64,000 bases of DNA from Rummeliibacillus sp044763875 (GTDB lineage Bacteria; Bacillota; Bacilli; Bacillales_A; Planococcaceae). Below, one piece after another: positions 42,749 through 50,706 of the stretch. Below the pieces are notes generated by a model. That model saw only the letters and a list, made by a program, of their open reading frames with translations, did not search any database and was not told the DNA's origin. The stretch lies in NCBI RefSeq assembly GCF_044763875.1, contig NZ_JBIWGZ010000001.1, positions 620,001 through 684,000 of the forward strand, read 5' to 3'. Positions within the stretch are counted from its first letter, which is position 1. The number at the start of each line of letters is the position of its first letter. The position numbers and the translations under genes were made by a program.

Positions 42749-43837
42749 TTATATTTGAACCCAACGATCACGATGAATCACTTCTATCGATTGCGTTTCA
42801 ATTTCGCTTGTTCTTTTTCCCATCGATTGTTCCAACTGTTCTGAAGAATATAGCACTTCTCCTCTACCTAAAAGACCTTGTGTGCCATAAACTTCTACAA
42901 CATCTCCTGTAGAAAATTCGCCTTTTAAGCCAATAACACCTGCAGGTAAAAGACTTTTCCCGTGATTAATCAACGCAACTTCTGCACCTTTGTCAATCGT
43001 AATTATACCTGCGACAGCTGAGAATATTGAAATCCATTGTTTTTGACTATTCAATATTGGTAACTCATCTTTTTCGATATAAGTTCCATCTCCATCACCA
43101 TTTAAAATGGATAATAGCTTATCTTCCCCTGTACCTCGTCCTATGAAAACTTTAACCCCTAAATCATAGGCAGTTTTGGCCGCAAGAAGCTTGGATTGCA
43201 TGCCACCAGTACCTACTTTTGAGCCTTCTGCTGTTGCAAAACCAAGTAACTCATCTGTAATTTCAATTAATCGATTGAATCGTATTGCATCTGGATTTTT
43301 TTTAGGATTCGCATTATAAAGACCATTAATATCCGTTAAGATAATAAGTTGATCTGCATGTACTAAACCACTTACTAATGCAGATAGCATGTCGTTATCA
43401 CCAAAGGTTAATTCTTTAACCGATACTGTATCATTTTCGTTGATTATTGGTAAAACTGAGCGTTCTAGCAATTCAGACAGTGTTGCATAGGCATTTTTGT
43501 ATCGATCTTTTTTTGAAAAATCGGTTCTTGTCAATAAAATCTGTGCAGTCACAATATCGTATTCACTTAACTGCTCTGTATAAGATTGCACAAGTAAGCT
43601 TTGACCTACTGCTGCAGCTGCTTGTTTTCCTTTTAAGGTTACGGGTCTTGAAGAATATCCAAGTTTACGGAATCCACAAGCAACTGCTCCCGAAGAAACG
43701 AGAACAACTTCATGTCCTGCTTGTTTCAATTTAGCAATTGCTCGTATATGATCATGAAATTTTAGCTGATCAATCTCCCCTTTGGAATTAGTTAGAGAGC
43801 TACTACCAATTTTCACAACAATTCGTTTCTTTTCCAT
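42749..43837 (-). CDS. proB: Glutamate 5-kinase
   Basis: A 362-aa enzyme phosphorylating glutamate, the committed step of proline synthesis and usually feedback-inhibited by proline. The amino-acid-kinase domain starts MEKKRIVVKIGSSSLTN and has INENDTVSVKELTFGDND and GTGGMQSKLLAAKTAYD. The C-terminal about 80 residues form a PUA domain (IDKGAEVALINHGKSLLPAG). The start is the ATG 7 nt after GGAGG. Expressed from the T-box leader at 44188-44425. Confidence 0.96.
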   Translation of the reverse strand: MEKKRIVVKIGSSSLTNSKGEIDQLKFHDHIRAIAKLKQAGHEVVLVSSGAVACGFRKLGYSSRPVTLKGKQAAAAVGQSLLVQSYTEQLSEYDIVTAQILLTRTDFSKKDRYKNAYATLSELLERSVLPIINENDTVSVKELTFGDNDMLSALVSGLVHADQLIILTDINGLYNANPKKNPDAIRFNRLIEITDELLGFATAEGSKVGTGGMQSKLLAAKTAYDLGVKVFIGRGTGEDKLLSILNGDGDGTYIEKDELPILNSQKQWISIFSAVAGIITIDKGAEVALINHGKSLLPAGVIGLKGEFSTGDVVEVYGTQGLLGRGEVLYSSEQLEQSMGKRTSEIETQSIEVIHRDRWVQI

Positions 43838-43990
43838 ATCATTTCCTCCAATAAAGTGAAACTTCAATCTGTGAGTTTACTTCCCCTACTGATAGTTAGA
43901 ATTGAACTAATCGAGGTTTTACGGAAAGTTAAACACAATCTCTTTGAAAAACGGCTCTATGTCAAACTTTGGGGTAAAACATCAAAATAT

Positions 43991-44130
43991 CTAACGCACC
44001 CGTTCCGGTGCTTGCCCCTCCCTTTCCGCCGACTGACTGCCGAGCCTCCTCATTCGCTATCGCTCACTGCGGGGTCTCGACCGCCAGTTTTTCGGCAGGA
44101 GTGTCGGGGCATTCACCTCCACTTTTCTAT
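43991..44130. repeat. GC-rich palindromic repeat, family 4
   Basis: Runs from cacccgttccggtgcttgcc to gtcggggcattcacctcc, with gtgctTGCCCC answered by GGGGCAttcac. The centre is gccgagcctcctcattcgct and actgcggggtctcgaccgcc. Distinct from the other families. It sits between the proBA T-box and proB. Confidence 0.7.
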
Positions 44131-44187
44131 TGCTTTTTGCTAACTTATATGAAAACCCAACAGTTAGTATAGAGCCCAAAACAAGAT

Positions 44188-44425
44188 AAAAAAACCCTTT
44201 TCATCCTTAAAATTAAGGACGAAAAGGGTTACTCTTCGTGGTACCACCTTAGTTGAATACCAATTTTGATATTCCACTCATTCCTCATAACGCTTGAGAC
44301 TGCGCCTAGTTTTGCTAGGAGCTATGAAGTAGGTTCTGCATGGTTCTGTTGCAATGCCTTTCAGCCGGTGAACATCGCTCTCTTTTACAGAAGTGACACA
44401 CGTACTAGTCTTCACTTACGCTTAA
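44188..44425 (-). promoter_or_regulatory. T-box leader (proline) upstream of proBA
   Basis: The minus strand carries AAGGTGGTACCACG (44250-44237), followed by a terminator AACCCTTTTCGTCCTTA / TAAGGATGAAAAGGGTT and T7. The stem-I region contains GCAGAACCTACTTC with CCT at 44333-44331 as likely proline specifier. Uncharged tRNA-Pro should lift termination. Confidence 0.9.
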
Positions 44426-44483
44426 TATTACATATAAGAATGCAACAGATTAAGCTAATTGTCAATATTTTAAAAATGATTTC

Positions 44484-45500
44484 TTATAATGCGCGGTATT
44501 TTTTCAATGAGAATATATTTAACACGATAAATACTAATGCAAAACCTAATAATACCGTTAAATCGATTCCGATATCACTAAAGCCATATCCCTTGTACAT
44601 GACCCCAGTAATCGCATCTGATGCATAATATAGTGGCATGATTCGACCAATGTTAACAAGCCAATCTGCCATTCCATCCATCGGAAATAGTCCGGTAAAG
44701 AATACTTGTGGGATGATTACTAAAGGAATAAATTGCACCATTTGAAACTCTGAAGTTGCAAAACTAGATAATAGAATCCCAAGTGACAATGCAACTAAAG
44801 CTAAACATAAATTTATCAAAAGTACATTCCAAATGGAGCCGATAAGTACAACATCTAATACATTTACTGCATAGAAAACGACGATTAAGGTTTGAATAAT
44901 AGCAAAAATACCATACCCCATTAAATATCCTAAAACTACTTCATATCGTCTTATAGGTGTTGAAAGCAATCTTTCTAGAGTTCCTGTCGTACGTTCTTTT
45001 AATAACGCAATTCCTGCGATTAAAAAAACAAAGAAGAAAACGAAAAAGCTTACTAATATCGGACTGATTACATCAAATAATACCGTATCCTTGCCACCGT
45101 AAACATAATCGATAGAAATTGGCGTGGACTGCTGTGGTTGACCAGAAAGTGCTTGCTTTAGCTTTAATTGAAGTGCTTTTGCACGACTTGGTTGATCATT
45201 TTGTAATGTTAGTGAAAGCTTGCCATCTTCAACCTTCAACCAGCCATCCAGTTTATCATCAATGGCCATTTTGTTTGTTAATTCATCATATGTTTTAACT
45301 TTTATATCAGACTTTTCAATTGTTTTCACAATTTTTTCATTTACATTCACAACACCTAATGTAGTATCCACTTCATCTGAATTAAAAATAAAGTACATCA
45401 AACTTAACACAAGTAAAGGTGCCAAAAATAGCAACGCCATTGTTCGTTTATCACGAATCATTTGCTGTATGATTCTAGTCACCAATGCAAAAAATCTCAT
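44484..45500 (-). CDS. ABC-2 type transporter permease
   Basis: A 338-aa exporter permease of the YhhJ/DrrB-like class. An N-terminal helix (about 20-38) precedes a long extracellular loop (40-150), then five helices from VISPILVSFFVFFFVFLIAG to LLGFALVFIVLNIFSL. ERTTGTLERLLSTPI is the ABC-2 coupling region. It overlaps the ATPase gene by 4 bp (ATGA). Likely cargo: drugs or lipids. Possibly under the nearby TetR regulator at 46934. Confidence 0.9.
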   Translation of the reverse strand: MRFFALVTRIIQQMIRDKRTMALLFLAPLLVLSLMYFIFNSDEVDTTLGVVNVNEKIVKTIEKSDIKVKTYDELTNKMAIDDKLDGWLKVEDGKLSLTLQNDQPSRAKALQLKLKQALSGQPQQSTPISIDYVYGGKDTVLFDVISPILVSFFVFFFVFLIAGIALLKERTTGTLERLLSTPIRRYEVVLGYLMGYGIFAIIQTLIVVFYAVNVLDVVLIGSIWNVLLINLCLALVALSLGILLSSFATSEFQMVQFIPLVIIPQVFFTGLFPMDGMADWLVNIGRIMPLYYASDAITGVMYKGYGFSDIGIDLTVLLGFALVFIVLNIFSLKKYRAL

Positions 45501-46222
45501 GATAGTTGCCCCCCTGCTTTTAGGAATACATCATCGAAATTATCTGCTTCGAATTGAGATTTTAGTTCTACTGGCATTCCTTGTGCAATAATTTTACCCT
45601 CACGCATTAAAGCCAACTCATCACATTTTTCTGCTTCGTCCATCACATGGGTTGTGATGAAAATAGTTTTTTGCTCTTCATCTCGAAGTCTTTCAAGTTC
45701 TTGCCAAATTATTTTCTTCAAGGCAGGGTCAATCCCTACTGTCGGCTCATCTAATATTAAAATTTCCGGATTTTGAATAAGAGCAATCGCAAGCGATAAA
45801 CGACGTTTCATCCCACCAGAATAATCTTGTACTTTTCTTTTTAAGTCATCTGTTAATTGCACAACTTCTGCAGCATAGGCAATTTGTTGGTCTCTTTGTT
45901 TTTTAGGGAATCCATATAATTTAGCAAAAAATTTTAGATTTTCATAACCTGTTAAATCTGTATAAAGTGCATCAGATTGTGCCATATACCCTATTTTTTC
46001 TAATTGATCAAATTGAGGGACTGGTTTATCTAATACGATCACATTGCCACTATCTGGCTTTAACATCCCTACCATCACTTTTATTAATGTTGTTTTTCCA
46101 CAACCAGAAGGACCGATCATCCCAAAAATTTTCCCTTTTTGAACAGTTAAACTTATATCCTTTAAAACTACATGCTTATGAAACTGTTTGTTTACTTCTG
46201 TGATTTCAACTGAAACAGTCAT
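45497..46222 (-). CDS. ABC transporter ATP-binding protein
   Basis: A 241-aa ATPase. Walker A is GPSGCGKTT, the Q-loop MAQSDALYT, the signature YSGGMKRRLS, and Walker B LILDEPTVGID. This belongs to the DrrA/CcmA-like drug-export group. The start is the ATG 9 nt after AAAGG; longer starts are unsupported. First gene of the two-gene exporter operon. Confidence 0.92.
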   Translation of the reverse strand: MTVSVEITEVNKQFHKHVVLKDISLTVQKGKIFGMIGPSGCGKTTLIKVMVGMLKPDSGNVIVLDKPVPQFDQLEKIGYMAQSDALYTDLTGYENLKFFAKLYGFPKKQRDQQIAYAAEVVQLTDDLKRKVQDYSGGMKRRLSLAIALIQNPEILILDEPTVGIDPALKKIIWQELERLRDEEQKTIFITTHVMDEAEKCDELALMREGKIIAQGMPVELKSQFEADNFDDVFLKAGGQLS

Positions 46223-46443
46223 CCTTATCATCCTTTCACTAAACACGGTGTTAACTATAGTTTGAGTGTAATTCAACGATTAGAGGAATACAATAAACAT
46301 TCTTAATGAAAGTGTTTATTCGCATTTATATTCATTTAAATACTAAATTATTTTTTGATAAGGGGAACAAGTGTACAACTGCTATTCACTTAAAATCATA
46401 AATTATCATTGTAAGACAGATTAATACAAAGGAGGTGATATGA

Positions 46444-46728
46444 TTGGGTAGCTCGAGAAATCACCGTAATGATTGTCATAAATGTCACGAGAAAAACCGC
46501 TGCAGAGGCTGTGCATGTGATCAATTAAGAAGATTACAAGTGCAAACAGAAGTTGATCTTTACCTAAAAAGTGGTACAGTTTTTGACGATGTTCTATTTA
46601 TCTTCTTTGACGAAAAAGATTGCTGTGCATACTTCTTTGATCCTGAAAATCCACATGAAGCACCATCTACAATTATCGTAGACTGCCGAGATATTCAAGC
46701 TATACGAATCGAAGGTAGAGATTGTTAA
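46444..46728 (+). CDS. Cysteine-rich small protein, spore-coat-like
   Basis: A 94-aa protein with nine or so cysteines, in pairs (CHKC, CRGCAC, DCC). The second half (VLFIFFDEKDCCAYFFDPEN) is hydrophobic and acidic. It begins with TTG 6 nt after AAAGGAGGTG; the overlapping ATG only encodes two residues. The composition is like Bacillus coat/exosporium proteins (CotY/CotZ style), but I cannot align it, so the role is a guess. Confidence 0.55.
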   Translation: MGSSRNHRNDCHKCHEKNRCRGCACDQLRRLQVQTEVDLYLKSGTVFDDVLFIFFDEKDCCAYFFDPENPHEAPSTIIVDCRDIQAIRIEGRDC

Positions 46729-46733
46729 GTTTT

Positions 46734-46765
46734 TAAGGCCTCTTTCTGTCTGAAAGAGGTCTTTC
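46734..46765 (+). terminator. Rho-independent terminator
   Basis: AAGGCCTCTTTC/GAAAGAGGTCTTT around TGTCT, one mismatch, just after the cysteine-rich gene. Confidence 0.75.
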
Positions 46766-46933
46766 TCTATATGATCAAGAATCAATTTAAATAGTAGCTA
46801 CTCCCTTGATTATTTACAGTTCTTTTAATTTTTATTGCATTTCAATTATTGATTTGAAATATCTTACAGATAAATAAAACTATGCTACAATATTTATTAG
46901 ACAAATTTGGATTAAGAAAGGTAAGGAAATACA

Positions 46934-47554
46934 TTGGGGAAAATCCATGAGCAAATGACTTTGCAAACAAAACAAAAATTACATGATGCTTGCATCCATC
47001 TTATGGAAGAACGAGGGATTCACGGTGTTTCTATTCAAGCATTAACTTCTGTTACTGGACTTAACCGTGGGACATTTTATCTTCACTATACAGATAAATT
47101 TGACTTATTATCTCAAATTCAAGAACGACTTCTTGATGGGCTTCAAAATTGCCTAAATAAAATAGAACCATTAGATGGCTTTATGTATATAAAAAATGGA
47201 GATCCTTACCCAGCTATCATTCAAATGTTTACATACTTTGGTCAAGAAGCAAATGCTTTTAAAGTATTATTAGGACCTAACGGTGATCCTTCTTTTTCAA
47301 AAAAAGTAAAAACACTTTATAAAAAGACGATTTTAGCAAAACTCCTTAAAGAAATGGCTAAACAAAACACTAATCATTACTTTAATAGTAAAGAGAATCA
47401 ACTGAACAATTATTTTCTATCTTTTATGACTTCTGCCATTTTTGGTGTAATTGAAGAATGGTTAGCAAATGACGCAAAAGAAAGTCCAGAAGAAATGGGG
47501 AAAATTCATTTATCTATTATTCAAATGATTCGATCTCAATTAATTCGTTCATAA
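46934..47554 (+). CDS. TetR/AcrR-family transcriptional regulator
   Basis: A 206-aa repressor. The helix-turn-helix is HGVSIQALTSVTGLNRGTFY (about 31-50) with LHYTDKFDLL after it; the C-terminal ligand domain is all-helical. It starts at TTG preceded by AAGGAAATACA. It lies 0.7 kb from the ABC-2 exporter and on the opposite strand, so it may control it, though the cysteine-rich gene lies between. Confidence 0.88.
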   Translation: MGKIHEQMTLQTKQKLHDACIHLMEERGIHGVSIQALTSVTGLNRGTFYLHYTDKFDLLSQIQERLLDGLQNCLNKIEPLDGFMYIKNGDPYPAIIQMFTYFGQEANAFKVLLGPNGDPSFSKKVKTLYKKTILAKLLKEMAKQNTNHYFNSKENQLNNYFLSFMTSAIFGVIEEWLANDAKESPEEMGKIHLSIIQMIRSQLIRS

Positions 47555-47566
47555 TAGTAAAAACAT

Positions 47567-47619
47567 AAAAAGCACGATAGAAGAAACAACTTTGAATTTG
47601 TTTCTTTTATGGTGCTTTT
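47567..47619 (+). terminator. Two-part terminator after the TetR gene
   Basis: Outer stem AAAAGCAC/GTGCTTTT and inner stem AGAAACAA/TTGTTTCT, with T-runs on both strands; shared with the convergent 60-aa gene. Confidence 0.7.
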
Positions 47620-47629
47620 GTCATTTTAA

Positions 47630-47812
47630 TTATTCATTTAATTTTGATTGCGTTTCTTTATTTGTTGGATTACCCTGATTTTCATTTTTATTTTTTGCTT
47701 TTGCTGCATTGTTTTGTCCAATAACATCTAAGTCATCAGGACTAAGATCGTAACCATAGCCGTATTCTTCACGGCTTACATTACTTTTCTTATTCTTATT
47801 ATTCTTTGTCAA
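47630..47812 (-). CDS. Small Asn/Lys-rich protein (60 aa)
   Basis: A highly polar, disordered protein: MTKNNKNKKSNVSREEYGYG, DLSPDDLDVIGQNNAAKAKN and so on. It starts at TTG 7 nt after GGAGGTG. Such Asn/Lys/Gln-rich peptides in Bacillales are often spore-specific, but it lacks the SASP alpha/beta motifs. Function unknown. Confidence 0.6.
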   Translation of the reverse strand: MTKNNKNKKSNVSREEYGYGYDLSPDDLDVIGQNNAAKAKNKNENQGNPTNKETQSKLNE

Positions 47813-47946
47813 TTTAGCTCACCTCCATCAAATAGAATTGTCTATTTCCTGCTGTTTTATACTTGGAAAGTAATCCTATATTAATAAGAGGTGAATAAAA
47901 TAATTATACTAAAGCATGCCATTACTAAATTACGAATAAATTGGAC

Positions 47947-47979
47947 AAGGGGTACACTCATCGATGAGCGTACCCCTTG
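47947..47979. terminator. Near-perfect palindrome, likely terminator
   Basis: AAGGGGTACACTCATCGATG continuing AGCGTACCCCTT forms a 16-bp stem with one mismatch and almost no loop. It sits right after the remnant ending at 47995. Confidence 0.55.
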
Positions 47980-47994
47980 GATTATATATATTAG

Positions 47995-48213
47995 CTAATT
48001 TATGAAAGTTCTAATTTCAACCCGATCATCCGGGGAATATTTACGAGAAAGTCTACCTTTCTTGCCGCGGTAAAATTCCACTGGAAAGCTTTCTAACTTA
48101 AGCAACGCGAACCCTACCTTCTTTCGCGTCCTTGTGACCCCAAAGTCACGCCAGTGTGAATAAGTATCTTCAAAAACAAAAAGCAGAATGCCAATAACTC
48201 CTAAATTAGCTAA
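47995..48213 (-). pseudogene. Remnant of a membrane-associated protein
   Basis: Open frame of 73 codons with no ATG/GTG/TTG start: a hydrophobic helix (LANLGVIGILLFVFED) then TYSHWRDFGVTRTRKKVGFA and a basic tail (LSRKYSPDDRVEIRTFIN). Base composition and codon use look coding. The 5' part is gone. Not recognised. Confidence 0.5.
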
Positions 48214-48296
48214 TCAGCATATATTCCATTATCGCATAGAATAATGTGTTTGTCTATTTTAATGCTTATAAACATAATAAAGTTTAAACATACTTA

Positions 48297-48422
48297 TTAT
48301 CTTTTCTTCAACTTTATCCTATAGGACAAGCATTCAGATAAAATAACCTTTTCATGGGATTCCAATTTTTCATAATCCATTACACCACCATATTTCTTAT
48401 GTTCAAACAAGCATCTCTGCCA
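48297..48422 (-). pseudogene. Possible second decayed ORF
   Basis: 42 codons after an in-frame stop: QRCLFEHKKYGGVMDYEKLE, then SHEKVILSECLSYRIKLKKR. An internal ATG could give 27 residues but lacks a good ribosome site. Weak support. The rest of 48423-48638 is AT-rich with nothing visible. Confidence 0.3.
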
Positions 48423-48638
48423 TTATTAAATAATTACATCCCCTATTAAGTTTATTCGTTTTTTTATCTTATTGCTTTCTTTTTAATTTTACATATAGAC
48501 TATCGAGGTTTATAAAAAGATAAAGTATTTTAAAATTTTGAACTTTGATTTCTATGGTCTGTCTAAATATTACACAATAAGGCGATAAATAATTTAATGA
48601 CTCTTACGAAATTAATCATGTACTTGAGGTGATAATAA

Positions 48639-48974
48639 GTGCCAATTGTAACTATACTTGGTGGGAAAACTTTTGAAGTTGAAAATGGGAAAAAGTTAGT
48701 ATTAGCACTGGAGGAAAACGGTGTAAATATTCTACATCATTGTGGCGGTAATGCTAAATGTACGACTTGCAGGGTAGAGATTCTTGACGGAGATTATTTA
48801 GAATTAACAAATAAAGAACATAAAGCTTTTGTAAATAAAGGAATGGATAATCATATATTTGAAGATCATTTACGATTATCTTGTCAAATACTTGTGAAGG
48901 GAGATATTACCGTTCGTCCAATCATGACAGTAGAAAACACTGGAAAAGCTGCTGGACCTAGACCTGTTGACTAG
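48639..48974 (+). CDS. 2Fe-2S ferredoxin
   Basis: A 111-aa plant-type ferredoxin. Cluster ligands are in HHCGGNAKCTTCRVE (C-x5-C-x2-C, about 35-44) and the late Cys in LRLSCQ. It starts at GTG after GAGGTGATAATAA. It carries electrons between redox enzymes; no partner lies next to it. Monocistronic with a terminator. Confidence 0.9.
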   Translation: MPIVTILGGKTFEVENGKKLVLALEENGVNILHHCGGNAKCTTCRVEILDGDYLELTNKEHKAFVNKGMDNHIFEDHLRLSCQILVKGDITVRPIMTVENTGKAAGPRPVD

Positions 48975-48992
48975 AAGAATTTTATTGCAAAT

Positions 48993-49031
48993 AAAAAAAG
49001 CTTCACACAAGTAACAAGACTTAAGTGAAGC
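48993..49031. terminator. Hairpin after the ferredoxin gene
   Basis: GCTTCAC/GTGAAGC arms around 18 nt; the T-run is on the minus strand (AAAAAAA on plus), so it mainly serves the convergent cdaS gene. Confidence 0.6.
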
Positions 49032-49109
49032 AATAATAAAAGGATAAAAATCCCTGTATTATTTAGTATGCATTTTGAAATACATTGGTTTTCAAATTAC
49101 TAGCTGATG

Positions 49110-49727
49110 TCAGATCGAAATTGGGTAAAGCTCTCCATTTAATGCAAAAGATACTCTACCTGTTTCCTCCGAAATTACTAGCACCAGTGCATCACTTTGT
49201 TCTGATAAACCGATAGCCGCACGATGACGCGTACCTAACTTTTTTTGATCACCAATAGACTTATTTGTAAGTGGAAGTACATTTGCGGCAGATTTAATGT
49301 GATTTTGATTTACTAAAACAGCCCCATCATGTAATGGATTTCCAGGATAAAAAATGGATTCCAATAAAGAATGAGTTAGCTCTGCGTTTATAGTTATCCC
49401 TGGTTGAATTAAAGATGACAAGGAATCTTCCCGTTGAATGACGATTAAACCACCATGTCTTTTATTGGATAATTTTTGTGCGCAAATTGATATTTCTGGA
49501 TATTTATCTGTATATGGTGCCAGATAACAATTTAAATAGAAAGTAGCAGCTTTGACTTCAATATCACTAAATTTGTCTTTTACATTTTCAAAATTACCAA
49601 GAAGACAATAATTTTCTTTACCCATTTCATCTAAACTATTCTGCAGTACAGTTATGACTTGTCTAATATCTTCTTTTAATACTTGTTCCATCGGTGTAAA
49701 ATCGCAATTACAATCATTCACAAACAA
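49110..49727 (-). CDS. cdaS: Sporulation-type diadenylate cyclase CdaS
   Basis: A 205-aa enzyme making cyclic di-AMP from two ATP. Residues 1-60 are two helices (MEQVLKEDIRQVITVLQNSL) like the auto-inhibitory YojJ domain of B. subtilis CdaS. The DAC domain follows with PLHDGAVLV and GTRHRAAIGLSE, the DGA and RHR motifs. The start is taken as the TTG 4 nt after GGGAG; GTG two codons on is an alternative. In B. subtilis this cyclase is made in the forespore. Confidence 0.9.
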   Translation of the reverse strand: MFVNDCNCDFTPMEQVLKEDIRQVITVLQNSLDEMGKENYCLLGNFENVKDKFSDIEVKAATFYLNCYLAPYTDKYPEISICAQKLSNKRHGGLIVIQREDSLSSLIQPGITINAELTHSLLESIFYPGNPLHDGAVLVNQNHIKSAANVLPLTNKSIGDQKKLGTRHRAAIGLSEQSDALVLVISEETGRVSFALNGELYPISI

Positions 49728-49913
49728 GCAACTCCCTCATAATCATTTCAACCTCGTTTATATGCTGTTATCATACAAAGCGAGATAAATTAAAGGCTTA
49801 ATAATTCCAAAGTGTAAAATCTTCTCAGATATTCATGATCCCTGTATTAAAAGTTTGTCTAAAATAGAATTTATTATTCCTTTGTTGGAAGTTGGATTGA
49901 TTGTCTTATTAAT

Positions 49914-50229
49914 TGAGTCTATTTCATAAGTGCTTTTCTAGTTAAAAAATACGAATATTTTCTAAATAAACAAATCAATAATTCGAATAGTATTGCATTT
50001 CTAGTATTTGCATAGTAAGCCGCTCCAGATGGCGCTTTCCGCGGGCGAGCGGTGAGCCTCCTCGGAAGCCCGTACCGTGCTTCACTGCGGGGTCTCACCT
50101 TTCTCGCTTTCCCGCAGGAGTCGCCATCTTCCGCTTCATAGACAATGTTCTAATAGATTTGGTATATACCAATTACTCATTTAATGTTCGTGTATTTTAT
50201 TAAATTTTCGAATTATTAAATTGATTCAA
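49914..50229. repeat. MITE-like repeat, family 2, standard copy
   Basis: Ends tgagtctatttcataag and ttattaaattgattcaa; core 50020-50145 matches those at 23128 and 40648. Its right edge touches the stop of the topB fragment that follows. Confidence 0.82.
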
Positions 50230-50345
50230 TTAAATGCAAAAATAACTTTGCCTTGATCAAGTTTTAACTTTGCAGAAAAAGTAGTACCTTTTTTAGACTT
50301 AAAGCCTTTCATCTCTTTTGTCACACTTTTAGTACATATCTTCTT
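50226..50345 (-). pseudogene. Second copy of the topB 3' end
   Basis: The minus strand encodes VTKEMKGFKSKKGTTFSAKL, then KLDQGKVIFAFN and a stop. The full topB ends VTKEMKGFKSKKGSSFSAKL, KLEQGKVIFEF. A 31-bp stretch (50296-50326 and 52743-52773) is identical; the rest has drifted. No start codon; upstream the match stops in AT-rich sequence. It is a fragment of a topB copy. Confidence 0.85.
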
Positions 50346-50490
50346 TGTTTAAATATTTAATCGTACAACCGATATTATCGTATAACCTGTAAAAGGTGAT
50401 TGGGAAAGAAAATCAAGACCATTAAAATGAGTTTATAGGGTGAAATTGGTTCAAAATTAAAATATTCTAATTTCTAAAGGAGTAATGTGA

Positions 50491-50656
50491 ATGACAGATG
50501 CTCAAACAAAAATCAACGATTAAAGAAATAATCATTCGTTTAGTAAAGATAGATGATCTTGTAATGTATGTTATTGCAACTTAAAAAGCATTTAATCAGA
50601 AATATTTTCAAGAAATCTTTAATCATCTTACAAAAAATATTTCACGGATTCAGTGA
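50491..50656 (+). pseudogene. Decayed short ORF before the cytolysin gene
   Basis: After AAAGGAG an ATG opens MTDAQTKIND and stops at 50521. From the ATG at 50498 another frame runs to a stop at 50582, then continues KAFNQKYFQEIFNHLTKNIS to a stop at 50654. One frameshift and one stop would join these pieces. Not recognised. Confidence 0.4.
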
Positions 50657-50706
50657 TAAAGAAAATCTTTCTTCTATCTTACTAAAAAATAAAAGGGGTT
50701 AATTTT

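Noticed and set aside
43856..44143. 95-codon plus-strand ORF near proB
   Set aside because: It runs through the GC-rich repeat; no ribosome site.
47947..47979. Phage attachment site
   Set aside because: The palindrome is more simply a terminator; no integrase or duplicate core is near.
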